Source of the DNA: an uncultured Kiritimatiellota bacterium
Lineage (GTDB): Bacteria; Verrucomicrobiota; Kiritimatiellia; RFP12; DVOR01
NCBI GenBank assembly: GCA_944389585.1
Contig: CALXMW010000011.1
Location: forward strand, 1-60,035
Length of the DNA stretch: 60,035 nt
Reading direction: 5' to 3'
Positions 1-8,158 of the stretch are shown here, piece after piece; positions within the stretch are counted from its first letter, which is position 1; every line of letters starts with the position of its first letter. The position numbers and the translations under genes are program-made. A model generated the notes under the pieces. That model was not told where the DNA came from, made no database searches, and worked only from the letters and a program-made list of their open reading frames with translations.

Positions 1-137
1 AGCGACACGCCGCCGGGCCTTTGGAGGTGAAGTGATGGCAGTTTCAATTCACGCTCCCGCGGGGGGAGCGACTCTTTGGCAACAGTCCGTGACTGGCTCG
101 AACGCGTTTCAATTCACGCTCCCGCGGGGGGAGCGAC
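1..137 (-). CRISPR. Type I-C CRISPR array, leader-proximal end (runs off left edge)
   Basis: Two complete 32-base repeats lie at 41-72 and 106-137, and the last six bases of a third at 1-6. On the plus strand each begins GTTTCAATTCACGCTCCCG and ends GGGGGAGCGAC, so on the minus strand it has the GTCGCTCCC...ATTGAAAC form usual for type I-C, with a short internal palindrome (GCTCCC/GGGAGC). The visible spacers are 34 bases (7-40) and 33 bases (73-105). The array lies just downstream of cas2 and is read on the same minus strand, so 106-137 is the leader-proximal repeat and 73-105 should be the newest spacer. The array continues beyond the window. Confidence 0.97.
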
Positions 138-140
138 TGG

Positions 141-179
141 CAGGGAATAAGGCGTGATTGGTAGACGGATTATTCCCTG
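141..179. repeat. 10-bp perfect inverted repeat in the CRISPR leader
   Basis: CAGGGAATAA at 141-150 and TTATTCCCTG at 170-179 are perfect reverse complements separated by 19 bases. The structure ends three bases before the first CRISPR repeat (106-137), inside the presumed leader. It could be a protein-binding site used in spacer acquisition or a hairpin at the 5' end of the pre-crRNA. The sequence shows only the symmetry and the position. Confidence 0.8.
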
Positions 180-185
180 TTTTGC

Positions 186-214
186 GCAGAGTATAGCATA
201 GATTGAGTTGTCAA
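186..214 (-). promoter_or_regulatory. Probable CRISPR leader promoter
   Basis: On the minus strand TTGACA (209-214) is followed 13 bases later by TATACT (190-195), which is preceded by TGC (196-198), an extended -10. The TTGACA spacing is shorter than ideal, so the extended -10 may carry the activity. Transcription would start near 183 and run through the leader hairpin into the first repeat. The 138-318 stretch between cas2 and the array holds no gene. Confidence 0.5.
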
Positions 215-318
215 AGATCGGGAAAATGACGGAGCGATTGGTTTTGTTTATGGAAGAGAGGGTTGTGGGATGCGCGAAGGGGGTGGGGTTTGGGTGTGTG
301 CTTGGGGTTCGCGCATGG

Positions 319-606
319 TCAGAGGAGGAGGTTGGTGAAGTCGAGGGCGGGTTTGGCGCCGTGGTGTTCGACGCGGCGTTGCCAGTTGGCTCCGAGGAAG
401 TAAAAGCGGAGGGAGTCGGTGGAGGGGTTGATCTCGGCTAGAAGTTTGGCGCGGAGGGTGGCCCATTGGGCGGGGTCGACCTCGCATTCGAAGACGGAGA
501 GTTGGACGCGTTGGCCGTGATCGGAGCAGTGTTTGGCGATGTGTCGGAGGCGGTTTCGTCCGGCTTTGGTGTCGGTGGAGACGTCGTAGGAGATGAGGAT
601 GAGCAT
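319..606 (-). CDS. cas2: CRISPR-associated endoribonuclease Cas2, type I-C
   Basis: A 95-residue protein of normal Cas2 length. It opens with the ferredoxin-like first strand MLILISYDVSTDT, carrying the conserved Asp, and continues with an Arg-rich helix (GRNRLRHIAKHCSDHG) and the strand QLSVFECEVD. Cas2 dimers bridge two Cas1 dimers in the spacer-integration complex. The start ATG is three bases past the stop of cas1, so the two are translationally coupled. It is the last protein gene before the array. Confidence 0.96.
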   Translation of the reverse strand: MLILISYDVSTDTKAGRNRLRHIAKHCSDHGQRVQLSVFECEVDPAQWATLRAKLLAEINPSTDSLRFYFLGANWQRRVEHHGAKPALDFTNLLL

Positions 607-609
607 GGG

Positions 610-1635
610 TTATCTCCAGATGAAAGGGGGGTAGTCTTCGAGGTCGCCGCGGAGGTGTCGGGCGAGGAGGGTGGCTTGGGTGAAGGGGATGAGGCCGAGG
701 GGCTGGGTTTCTTTGTCGTAGGGGTGTGTGATGGGGGTTTTCTTGCGTTCTTGCCAGGCGGTGAGGATGGTTTTGCGGGCGTCGTCGGTGAGGCGGTGGG
801 CGTGGGTGGGGTCGACGGTGAAGTCTTTTGGGGTGATTTGTTTTCGGTTGAGGAGGGCGATGGCGAGGCGGTCTGCGAGGAGGGGGCGGAGTTCTTCCAT
901 GAGGTCGAGGGCGAGGGAGGGTCGTCCGGGGCGGTCGCGGTGGAGGAGGCCGATTTGGGGGTCGAGGCCGGCGGCGATGAGGGCGGCGGCGCAGTCGTGG
1001 GCGAGGAGGGTGTAGAGGAAGGAGAGGAGGGCGTTGGCGGGGTCGGTGGGGGGTCTTCGGACGCGGCCGGGGAAGGGGATGCCGGAGGGGGTGAGGAGGT
1101 GGCGGAAGACGGCGAAGGCGCGGGCGGCGGCGTCGCCCTCGATCCCACGGAGGGTCTCAAGCGGGGGCGGCGGTTGGGCGGTGATGGCGCGGAGGTGGTG
1201 GGTGATGAGGTCGGCGGCGTCGTTGAGGGGCCGCGCGGCCTCCGGGCGTTCGCGCGCGCCGCGGCGCAGGATCGCCCGGGTGTTGGCGAGCTTGCCGGCG
1301 AGGAAGCGGGAGGCGAGACGGGCGGAGGCCTCGGGGTCGGCGCTGAGGGTGTGCTGTCTGCGGCGGAGGAAGACGTTGCCGCCGGGGCCGCCGCCGATTT
1401 GGGCGAGGAACGCGCCGTGCTCGGTGAGGCAGGTGATGGGGACGTGGTTGCGGACGCAGTGGCCCATGAGGAAGGGGGTGACGATGACGTTGCCGAAGGT
1501 GACGATGCCGCCGCCGAGGAGGTGGATGGGGAGGAGCTTTTTGCCGGCTTCGGTGCGGAGCTGGACGCATTCGCCTTCTTTGGAGAGGTAGGTGCCTTGG
1601 GTGAGGACGTAGAGGGTGTTGAGGCGGGTGAGCAT
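610..1635 (-). CDS. cas1: CRISPR-associated integrase Cas1, type I-C
   Basis: A 341-residue Cas1, the metal-dependent integrase that inserts new spacers. The N-terminal beta domain includes YVLTQGTYLSKEGECV and the stretch TEHGAFLAQIGGG. The C-terminal helical domain carries the expected metal ligands: a Glu around RGIEGDAAARAF, the His in IGLLHRD, and the Asp in LALDLMEELRP. It lies between cas4 and cas2. Unlike the other cas junctions it does not follow its upstream neighbour tightly: 131 bases of tandem palindromes separate it from cas4. Confidence 0.96.
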   Translation of the reverse strand: MLTRLNTLYVLTQGTYLSKEGECVQLRTEAGKKLLPIHLLGGGIVTFGNVIVTPFLMGHCVRNHVPITCLTEHGAFLAQIGGGPGGNVFLRRRQHTLSADPEASARLASRFLAGKLANTRAILRRGARERPEAARPLNDAADLITHHLRAITAQPPPPLETLRGIEGDAAARAFAVFRHLLTPSGIPFPGRVRRPPTDPANALLSFLYTLLAHDCAAALIAAGLDPQIGLLHRDRPGRPSLALDLMEELRPLLADRLAIALLNRKQITPKDFTVDPTHAHRLTDDARKTILTAWQERKKTPITHPYDKETQPLGLIPFTQATLLARHLRGDLEDYPPFIWR

Positions 1636-1670
1636 GGGTGGCGGCGTGGGGCTTTTGGGGGTGGCGGCGG

Positions 1671-1775
1671 GACCTTATAAGGGTCTGGGGTGGACCCTTA
1701 TAGGGGTCGGTGGCGAGACCCTATAGGGGTCGGTGGCGGACCCTTATAGGGGTCGGCGGGGAATCCTTATGGGGT
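1671..1775. repeat. Five tandem ~22-bp palindromic repeats between cas4 and cas1
   Basis: Palindromic cores lie at 1671-1685, 1693-1708, 1717-1731, 1739-1754 and, degenerate, about 1761-1775. The cores read GACCCTTATAGGGGTC or close variants, joined by CGGTGGC-type linkers, with starts 22, 24, 22 and 22 bases apart. On the minus-strand (cas) transcript each good copy can form a 5-bp stem GACCC/GGGTC with a CTATAA-type loop. The last copy overlaps the cas4 stop codon (1767-1769). They are tandem operators, a chain of small RNA hairpins, or neutral repeats; the sequence does not say which. Confidence 0.9.
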
Positions 1776-2384
1776 CTGATCGGGGGCTTCGGCGAGGGCT
1801 TGGCGGAGGTAGTCGGCGACGGGTGGGTAGGTCTTGCAGTATTGGGCGAGGGAGCATCCGCGGCAGCGGTCGTTGGGGGTGGGTGGGGGGATTTGGCCTT
1901 GGGCGAGGAGGGCACGGATGGCGGTGACGGCGGTTTCGACTTCGGCGCGGAGCTGGGGGGTGAAGGGGACGTCTTGGCGGCGGCGTGTGGCGCCGTAGAA
2001 GAGGGCGCCGGCGGGGATGGTGACGCCGAGCATTTCTTCGAGGCAGAGGGCCTGGGCGCAGAGCTGGAGGGCGTCGGCGTTGTCTTTCTTGGGTCGTCCG
2101 TGCTTGTATTCGACGGGGAAGGGTGGGGCGTCTTGGCGGAACTCGACGGCATCGGCCTGGCCAACGAGGCCGAGGCGCTTGGAGATGAGTTGGAGGCCGC
2201 GGCAGGTGCGGACGCCGTCGCGGATTTCGTCGCTGGCCTCGTGGACGCGCTCGTGCATGAGGCGACCTTCTGCGGTGAAGCGGTTCTCTTCCCAGACGCC
2301 GGCGATGTGGATGAGGGCGCACTGGCGGGGGCAAACCCGCCAGTGCTGGAGTGCGGAGAGGGGGATGCTCTCCAGGTCGGTCAT
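1767..2384 (-). CDS. cas4: CRISPR-associated exonuclease Cas4, type I-C
   Basis: A 205-residue RecB-family nuclease with an iron-sulfur cluster, which trims prespacers and selects those with a PAM during adaptation. Visible features are the N-terminal Cys in HWRVCPRQCAL, the His in EGRLMHERVH, the nuclease core in DAVEFRQD...PVEYKHG (the D-E-K triad), and the C-terminal cluster cysteines in CRGCSLAQYCKTYPP. Its ATG overlaps the cas7 stop by four bases. The last tandem palindrome of the cas4-cas1 spacer runs across its stop codon. Confidence 0.95.
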   Translation of the reverse strand: MTDLESIPLSALQHWRVCPRQCALIHIAGVWEENRFTAEGRLMHERVHEASDEIRDGVRTCRGLQLISKRLGLVGQADAVEFRQDAPPFPVEYKHGRPKKDNADALQLCAQALCLEEMLGVTIPAGALFYGATRRRQDVPFTPQLRAEVETAVTAIRALLAQGQIPPPTPNDRCRGCSLAQYCKTYPPVADYLRQALAEAPDQTP

Positions 2385-3358
2385 TTGCCGAGCTCGCTTT
2401 CGGGAACGAGGGTGATGTTGTTAAAGGCTTCGCCCTCTGTCCACTCCTTGGTGCATTCCTTGTCTTGATACACCTTGACCGTGTAATCCGAATAAGCGCG
2501 AGCAGGCTTCTTCTTGTCTTCATCATTGCCCGCGCGCTCGATTTTGACACGCTCGAAGAGTTCGGCGGCTTGGGCGTTGCCGAGGGGGGAGGCGTGCCTG
2601 AAGACGATGATTTTGCGGACGGTCATAGTGCCGCGTGCGGCGGAGGGGTCGTCGACGAACATCATTTTGAGGGCGTTCCAGAAGACGTTGAGGTCTTCCT
2701 CGGAGAAGCCGGTGCGTGCGGCGAAGGAGGGGACGATGAAGCCGTGGGCCTCATAGAGGCCGTAGGGGACGGTGTTCTTGCGGCCCATGGTCTTCGGGGC
2801 ACCGGGGCCGGTGGCTTGGGCGGTCGCGGCCATGCGGGTGATGGAATGTTCGAGGGTGACGATGGGGTCGACGGAGCGGGCGAAGGTGAACTGGACGGGG
2901 CCGCGGACTTGGCCGCCGGAGTAGTCAGTCTTGCTTTTCCCGCGGGCATTGGTGGTGAGGACAGCGCCGAAGGTGCGGATGTCAAAGAAGGTTTTACACA
3001 GACGTTCCGTTCGGTCTTTGATGCCTTTGAGCTGTTCTGCCGTCGTTGCTTTGTCCGGGGTGCCGAGGTCGGGGTCTGCGGAGCCGGTGGCGACCATGAC
3101 ATCGTTGAGGATGGCGCCTTCTTGGATGAAGATGTCGTAACCGAACTTGGGATGGCCGTCTTTTTCCTTTTGGGAGAGCTGGACGCGGTTGCGGATTTTG
3201 CGTTTGAGGCAGACGTCGGTGACGAGGCCGTGGCCGGTCTCGGGATCGATGCGGGGGAGGTTGCCGGCGTCGGGGTCGCCGTTGGGGTTGCCGTCGAGGA
3301 CGTCGAAGAGGAGGACGAAGTCGTAGCGGTTTTGGATGGTGGGGATGGGGACAGACAT
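2381..3358 (-). CDS. cas7: Cascade backbone protein Cas7, type I-C (Csd2)
   Basis: A 325-residue Csd2/Cas7c protein that polymerises along the crRNA to form the Cascade backbone. The N-terminus has the Cas7 signature YDFVLLFDVLDGNPNGDPD followed by GLVTDVCLKRKIRN. The middle has the conserved DIRTFGAVL, and GQVRGPVQFTFARSVDPI is typical of the family. It lies 12 bases after cas8c and overlaps cas4. The short N-terminal part before the signature gives a normal family length. Confidence 0.96.
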   Translation of the reverse strand: MSVPIPTIQNRYDFVLLFDVLDGNPNGDPDAGNLPRIDPETGHGLVTDVCLKRKIRNRVQLSQKEKDGHPKFGYDIFIQEGAILNDVMVATGSADPDLGTPDKATTAEQLKGIKDRTERLCKTFFDIRTFGAVLTTNARGKSKTDYSGGQVRGPVQFTFARSVDPIVTLEHSITRMAATAQATGPGAPKTMGRKNTVPYGLYEAHGFIVPSFAARTGFSEEDLNVFWNALKMMFVDDPSAARGTMTVRKIIVFRHASPLGNAQAAELFERVKIERAGNDEDKKKPARAYSDYTVKVYQDKECTKEWTEGEAFNNITLVPESELGK

Positions 3359-3370
3359 GGTGGGGGTCCT

Positions 3371-3790
3371 TTAGTTGTTGGTGGGGAGGTCTTCTTGAAT
3401 GGCGCGCGGAGCTTCCGGCTCTTCGGTCGGGGTGGTTTCGGGTTTCTCCTTCTTGGTGAAGAAGTCTTGACGCTGGTGGTAGTAGCCGAGGGCGAAGCGG
3501 GCTTGGTCGGCGAGCTCGAGGTGGGCGGGGATGTCGGCGAGGTGGCCGAGGATTTCCATTTTGAGGCGCTCGAGGTTGATGCGGCGGCCTTCGGAGAGCT
3601 TACCTTCGTGGTGGGTGGTGTTTCGGAGGAGGGTGCCGAAGACGGTGGCGGGGTCTGCGGAGGCGGTGGCGTAGAACTTGTCTTTGATGGTGGCGTTCAC
3701 GTTCCCGAGGGCTTCTTGCTGGGTCTTTTCGAGGACAGCGAAGAGGCGGCCGAGGCAGTAGCCGGGGTTGTCGTTGTCAGGGTCGAGCAT
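3371..3790 (-). CDS. cas11c: Probable internally initiated small subunit Cas11c within cas8c
   Basis: Type I-C systems are known to make the small Cascade subunit from an internal start in cas8c. Here an in-frame ATG at 3790 (MLDPDNDNPGYCLGRLF...) is preceded, about ten bases upstream, by a GAAAGGAAA stretch able to act as a ribosome binding site. The product would be 139 residues, mostly helical, ending with the cas8c stop. Position, length and the YCLGRLFAVLEKTQQEALG start region fit the published pattern. The internal site is inferred from sequence only. Confidence 0.72.
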   Translation of the reverse strand: MLDPDNDNPGYCLGRLFAVLEKTQQEALGNVNATIKDKFYATASADPATVFGTLLRNTTHHEGKLSEGRRINLERLKMEILGHLADIPAHLELADQARFALGYYHQRQDFFTKKEKPETTPTEEPEAPRAIQEDLPTNN

Positions 3791-5203
3791 GGGGGTGGGT
3801 TTCCTTTCGGGTTGAGTGAGGGGTTTTCGGGTGAGCCACGCTTTGAGGAGCGCGGCGCGGATGAAGGTGACGTCTTCGCTTTTGAGCCGACGAAGGACGG
3901 CTTGGGCGATGCTGTCTGGGAGGGGTGTGGCGCGGAGTGCGGCGGAGAGGAGTTCGCCGCCGAGGCGCGGGGGGAGGTTTTTGACGTCGCCTTGGGGGGA
4001 GAGGGAGGCGAGGAGGCGATAGATGGGGATGGGGCGGCCTTGCTCCTTCGGGGGTTTGGCGACGTCGAGGTCGGCGAACCAGTCGCGCAGGTGCTCGGCG
4101 GTCTGGGTGGGGGTCTGCTCGACCCAGAGGCGGACGGCGATGCGGGCGGAGACGGGCTGGAGGAGGAGGAGCCAGAAGCGCTCTTTGTCCTCAAACCCAG
4201 GCATTTGGCCCTTTTGGGCGGCGGTGAGGATGCCTTTGAGGGCGATGGCGCCGGAGTCGTCGTCTTCGTTGGCGTGATACCCGAAGAGGTCGGCGAAGGC
4301 GTCTTCGACGGGGTTGGGTTCGCTGGACCAGAAGAGGAGGGTGTCCTCGCCGACGTTCATGGCATGGTCATTGGACTGCAGGAGGTTGGTCAACGCGGCA
4401 GAATACTTGAGCGTGGTTACCTCGGAGATGGGGGCATTGCCGCCTTGCTCTTTGTGGTAAGAGTCGAATCCGCTGTTTTTCTGGAAGGCGACGAGGCGGC
4501 ATCCACTGCTCTGCCCATTGCGCAATGCGACTGGGGCTGTGGTCTTTGTGATGGTGCCGCGCTCGCCGCTGACGATGCACAGGGAGTCTCCTTGGACAAG
4601 AGCCGCCAATTGTTTGTCATAGGCTTCGCGAACGTCTTCACGGGCGCAAACGACGTCGCCATCGCCCATCAGGCGGAAGGTGATGAGCGTGCTGCTTTTG
4701 GGCTTCTCCACCTCTTGCATGAAGGCGTGGAATTGGTCGGGGGAGCATCTTTCGAGTTCTGCCAGTTTGTCTTCGTTTCCCAAGAAGCGGACAATGGGGG
4801 CGAGCGGTTCGCAATTGAGGTCGGCGATGCGCTGGGCGAAGGCGGCGCATTTCGCCTTGGCGTCTGCTTGCTTTTTCTTTTCTTTGTCTGTGTCTGTGTT
4901 GTCTTTCTCGATTTTGGGGATGGCGAGGGCATATTCGGGGTTGTCCCACAGCAATCGGGGGTTGATGCCTTGCTTGTGTTCGCCGGCGGGTACGCGGAGG
5001 CGTTTGGCCACTTCTTCGGCGTGCGTTTTCCCGTTTGAGTCGGTGCGTGTGACAGTTTCGTAGGTGCCGGTGAAGGCCTTCACGCTGCCATCTGGATTGA
5101 GGTAGACGACCCAGCCGATTTCCCTGTAGGTCCATCCGAGCGGGGCGATTTCGCCTTCGCGGGCGAGGCGGTCGTAGTAGGCGACGAGTGCTTGGAGGAT
5201 CAT
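3371..5203 (-). CDS. cas8c: Cascade large subunit Cas8c (Csd1)
   Basis: A 610-residue Csd1-type large subunit, which recognises the PAM and helps recruit Cas3. The N-terminus (MILQALVAYYDRLAREGE, then LGWTYREIGWVVYL) matches Csd1. The central part includes the Csd1-typical segment around LLFWSSEPNP, and the C-terminal ~140 residues correspond to the small subunit that is also made separately (see the cas11c entry). The ATG overlaps the cas5 stop by four bases. There is no cas6 in the locus, as expected for type I-C. Confidence 0.95.
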   Translation of the reverse strand: MILQALVAYYDRLAREGEIAPLGWTYREIGWVVYLNPDGSVKAFTGTYETVTRTDSNGKTHAEEVAKRLRVPAGEHKQGINPRLLWDNPEYALAIPKIEKDNTDTDKEKKKQADAKAKCAAFAQRIADLNCEPLAPIVRFLGNEDKLAELERCSPDQFHAFMQEVEKPKSSTLITFRLMGDGDVVCAREDVREAYDKQLAALVQGDSLCIVSGERGTITKTTAPVALRNGQSSGCRLVAFQKNSGFDSYHKEQGGNAPISEVTTLKYSAALTNLLQSNDHAMNVGEDTLLFWSSEPNPVEDAFADLFGYHANEDDDSGAIALKGILTAAQKGQMPGFEDKERFWLLLLQPVSARIAVRLWVEQTPTQTAEHLRDWFADLDVAKPPKEQGRPIPIYRLLASLSPQGDVKNLPPRLGGELLSAALRATPLPDSIAQAVLRRLKSEDVTFIRAALLKAWLTRKPLTQPERKPTPMLDPDNDNPGYCLGRLFAVLEKTQQEALGNVNATIKDKFYATASADPATVFGTLLRNTTHHEGKLSEGRRINLERLKMEILGHLADIPAHLELADQARFALGYYHQRQDFFTKKEKPETTPTEEPEAPRAIQEDLPTNN

Positions 5204-5913
5204 CGTTTGACCTCCTCGCTGTCGGGGGCGGGGACGGTGATGACGCCCTGGGTCATTTTGGCGTGGTAGAACATGGGCTGGGGGTCTTTGGGGTTGGAGA
5301 AGTCGAGGTCGTAGAGCATGAAGCCGAGGTCGCGATCTTCGGGGATGGGTTGGTCGGGCTCGGCGGCGGGGTTGTCAATGAGCTTGAAGTCGGCGGCACA
5401 TTCGCGGCAGCCGAGGTAGGGGCGGATGAAGCACTGGCCCTTGCGGGCGCGGCGCTCGAACATGGCGGCGTATTTGGCGGGCTTTTCATCCGGGCCGGCC
5501 GCGCGGATGAAGGCGGGGTCTTTGTCTTCGGGGCGGAGCCAGTCGGGGGCCTCGGCGTAGACCTTGGGGCGGTCGGCAGGCAGGATGAAATCGAAGTGGG
5601 CGTGGATGCGGTAGCGGACGTCGCGGAGCATGAGGGAGGCGCGTTGGACGCGGTTGTCGACGGCGTTGATGGGGGTTTCTCTGCCGACGGCGCCGACCTC
5701 GTTTCGGCGGATGTTGATCCACTTGATGGGGGCGAGGACGTCGATGCGGTCGATGCGCCAGAGGATGGCGGGTTTCCAGAGGATGGCGGAGTAGATGGCG
5801 CGTGCGGCGGAGGGGGTGATGACGTCGTAGCTGACGCGCTCGACCTTCATCTCGGGGCGGGTGAAGCAGGCCAATGGGCCTGAGACTTCCAAGCAGAATC
5901 CAAAGCGTCCCAT
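5200..5913 (-). CDS. cas5c: Cas5c, crRNA-processing endoribonuclease, type I-C
   Basis: A 237-residue Cas5d/Cas5c protein. In type I-C this RAMP protein replaces Cas6: it cuts the repeat RNA and stays on the 5' handle of the crRNA. Visible family features are the N-terminal strand GFCLEVSGPLACFTRPEMK, the helix PSAARAIYSAILWKPAILW, which usually precedes catalytic residues, and RRNEVGAVG. It begins 12 bases after cas3 and overlaps cas8c by four bases. Confidence 0.95.
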   Translation of the reverse strand: MGRFGFCLEVSGPLACFTRPEMKVERVSYDVITPSAARAIYSAILWKPAILWRIDRIDVLAPIKWINIRRNEVGAVGRETPINAVDNRVQRASLMLRDVRYRIHAHFDFILPADRPKVYAEAPDWLRPEDKDPAFIRAAGPDEKPAKYAAMFERRARKGQCFIRPYLGCRECAADFKLIDNPAAEPDQPIPEDRDLGFMLYDLDFSNPKDPQPMFYHAKMTQGVITVPAPDSEEVKR

Positions 5914-5925
5914 GTCGTTCCTTTC

Positions 5926-8133
5926 TCAGTTGTCAATCAAATCGTTCGTGCTCACGGCCTCGAAGGCCACCTCTAGCCCGGTCTCTTCCGAGTAGGCGCC
6001 CTCCAGAGCGGGGAGGGCATAATAAGGCGATCGTAGCTCTACACCTGTCCGCTTGTCAAACACTTTGAGCGGGACGAGCATTGGCTCCAGCTGCGCGAAG
6101 CAATGGCGCCGCACCTGCACACGGGCCCCACGGAGGGCGCGGAGGCGCTCCTTGGTAAGGCCGAGCTCGATGGCGTCGGTCAAGCTATCCTTGGCTTCGC
6201 CGTAGGGGACGAAGACGGTCTCTTCGCCTTCGCCGGGAATCATCCGGAAGTGCTCGGAGACATCGCGGAAGCGGAGGTTCGCGGGGTTTTGGAGTTTCTT
6301 GAGGAGGTCTTCGCCGCGGTCGTTGAGGCCGTTGAAGTATTCCTTGAAGAAGGCGGTGAAGGCGGCGGGATGGTGGGGGGCTTCGTCAAGGCCCTCGGGC
6401 AGGAGTCCGGCGGCAAAGATGGCCTTGCGAAGGGTGCCCATGGCGCAGGGCTTGGGCTCTTCGAAGAGGTAGACTTGGCCGTGGGCGGGGGTGCCGTCGG
6501 GGTTTTTGAGTTTGCCTTCGCGGTTGCAACGGCCAGCGGCTTGGGCGAGGGAATCGAGGCCGGCGAGGGCGCGGAAGACGGCGGGGAAGTCGAGGTCGAC
6601 GCCGGCCTCGATGAGGGAGGTGGAGACAACGTAGGTGGGGGTGCCGGCCTTGAGGCGGTTGCGGATGGCGGTGATGACGTCGCGGCGGTGGGCGGGGCAC
6701 ATCCAGGTGCTGAGGTGGAAGGTGTCGCCGGGTTTGCGTTTGGCGAGTTCGGCGTAGAGGTCGCGGGCGTCTTGGCGGGTGTTGACGACGCAGAGGGCGC
6801 CGGTTTCTTGGGCGATGCGTTCGGCGAGGTCGGTCCATTCCATGCGGCCGAGGAGGTGGTAGTCCACGCGGCGGAGGGCGGCATAGAGGCCGTCGACGTC
6901 GGGGGCGAGTTCTGTAGCCTCCTTAAGGCCGAAGGCCGAGAGGTCAGGCTGGGTGGCGGTACAGAGGACGACGGTGCAGCCGTAGTCGGAGACGAGGCGG
7001 CGGAGGAGCTCGGCGCAGGGGGCGAGGAACTTTTCGGGGAGTTTCTGGGCCTCGTCGAGGATGATGACGCTGTTGGCGACGTTGTGGAGTTTTCGGCAGC
7101 GGGAGGATTGGGCGGAGTAGAAGGATTCGAAAAATTGGACGTTGGTGGTGACGACGACGGGGACGCCGGCCCAGTTCTCGGTGAGTTGGCGGAGGGGAAC
7201 GGCGATTTTGTCTTCGTCTTCGCGCCATTTGGCCTCGGCGTGGTGTTCGAGGACGTTGCGCGCACCGAGAACGTCGGAGAGGGTCTTGGAGGTCTGCTCG
7301 ATGATGGTGGAATAAGGGATGGCGTAGATGATTTTGCACTTCTCATTGGCGACGGCGTGCTCGAGAGCGAAGCCGAGGGAGGCGAGGGTCTTGCCGCCGC
7401 CGGTGGGGACGGTGAGGGTGTAGAGGCCAGGGGCGTTTTTGGCCTTGGCGAGGACGGATTGAAGGATGTCGGTGCGGAGTTTATTGACGGGGGTGTCGGC
7501 ACGGAAGGTCGCCATGTGCGCATGGTAGCGGCCGAGGAGCGTGTGGAGGTCGTCGAAGGTCTCGGGGCGGTCGGCGGCGCGCTTGGGGTCCATGAAGCGC
7601 TCGGTGTCGAGCCAGTCGGCATCAACGAGGCAAGAGTAGAGCATTTTGACCCAGAGCCAGAGCTTGCGAGGCACTTCTTCGCGGTCGCCGTTTTTGATGA
7701 AATCGGGCAGAAGCGTCCGCACATCCTTGGGCGGCTCAACTTTGACACCCTGCGGCTCCTGCGCTTTGCAGAGGTGGGAGGTCAGCGAGGTGGCGTCGCC
7801 CACGCCGTCCGGGAGGCCGGCGTGGTGGCCGTCGACGGCGTAGGCGAGGAGTCGGCCGAGGGTGGGGATGTGGGCGTCGAGCCACTTGGCGCCGTCGGCG
7901 GCGTGGGGGTGGTTGCGGTTTTCGCCGCGCAGGTGGGCCTGGAAGTCGGGGTGGGTTTTGCCGGCGTCGTGAATCCGTCCGATAAGGCCTGCGGCTTCTT
8001 GGGACGCGAACGGTTCGGCGAATTGCTCACACAGCTTTTGCACGCCTTCCGCGTGCGCTTGCAACGTCTGCCACTCTAATTGAGGCACTCCGTCGCGTGA
8101 ATGCGCAAAATAGACATCCCACAATGTTCCCAT
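5926..8133 (-). CDS. cas3: CRISPR helicase-nuclease Cas3, type I-C
   Basis: A 735-residue Cas3 that combines the HD nuclease with the SF2 helicase which degrades target DNA after Cascade binding. The HD domain is in roughly the first 220 residues (GRIHDAGKTHPDFQAHL, then NHPHAADGAKW). The helicase has Walker A PTGGGKTLASL, a DEAQ-type motif II (VIILDEAQKLP), motif III LCTATQP, and motif VI AQAAGRCNREG. It is the first gene of the operon. A GAGG ribosome site lies nine bases before the ATG, and a good promoter lies just upstream. Confidence 0.96.
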   Translation of the reverse strand: MGTLWDVYFAHSRDGVPQLEWQTLQAHAEGVQKLCEQFAEPFASQEAAGLIGRIHDAGKTHPDFQAHLRGENRNHPHAADGAKWLDAHIPTLGRLLAYAVDGHHAGLPDGVGDATSLTSHLCKAQEPQGVKVEPPKDVRTLLPDFIKNGDREEVPRKLWLWVKMLYSCLVDADWLDTERFMDPKRAADRPETFDDLHTLLGRYHAHMATFRADTPVNKLRTDILQSVLAKAKNAPGLYTLTVPTGGGKTLASLGFALEHAVANEKCKIIYAIPYSTIIEQTSKTLSDVLGARNVLEHHAEAKWREDEDKIAVPLRQLTENWAGVPVVVTTNVQFFESFYSAQSSRCRKLHNVANSVIILDEAQKLPEKFLAPCAELLRRLVSDYGCTVVLCTATQPDLSAFGLKEATELAPDVDGLYAALRRVDYHLLGRMEWTDLAERIAQETGALCVVNTRQDARDLYAELAKRKPGDTFHLSTWMCPAHRRDVITAIRNRLKAGTPTYVVSTSLIEAGVDLDFPAVFRALAGLDSLAQAAGRCNREGKLKNPDGTPAHGQVYLFEEPKPCAMGTLRKAIFAAGLLPEGLDEAPHHPAAFTAFFKEYFNGLNDRGEDLLKKLQNPANLRFRDVSEHFRMIPGEGEETVFVPYGEAKDSLTDAIELGLTKERLRALRGARVQVRRHCFAQLEPMLVPLKVFDKRTGVELRSPYYALPALEGAYSEETGLEVAFEAVSTNDLIDN

Positions 8134-8158
8134 TCCACAATCCTCACTTTATACCCCT

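Noticed and set aside
1671..1775. Second CRISPR array between cas4 and cas1.
   Set aside because: Repeat period is only 22-24 bases with conserved linkers and no unique spacers.
2351..5038. An 895-codon open frame on the plus strand across cas7-cas8c.
   Set aside because: Antisense shadow caused by high GC; the product is low-complexity Gly/Glu/Val and the minus strand carries clear cas genes.
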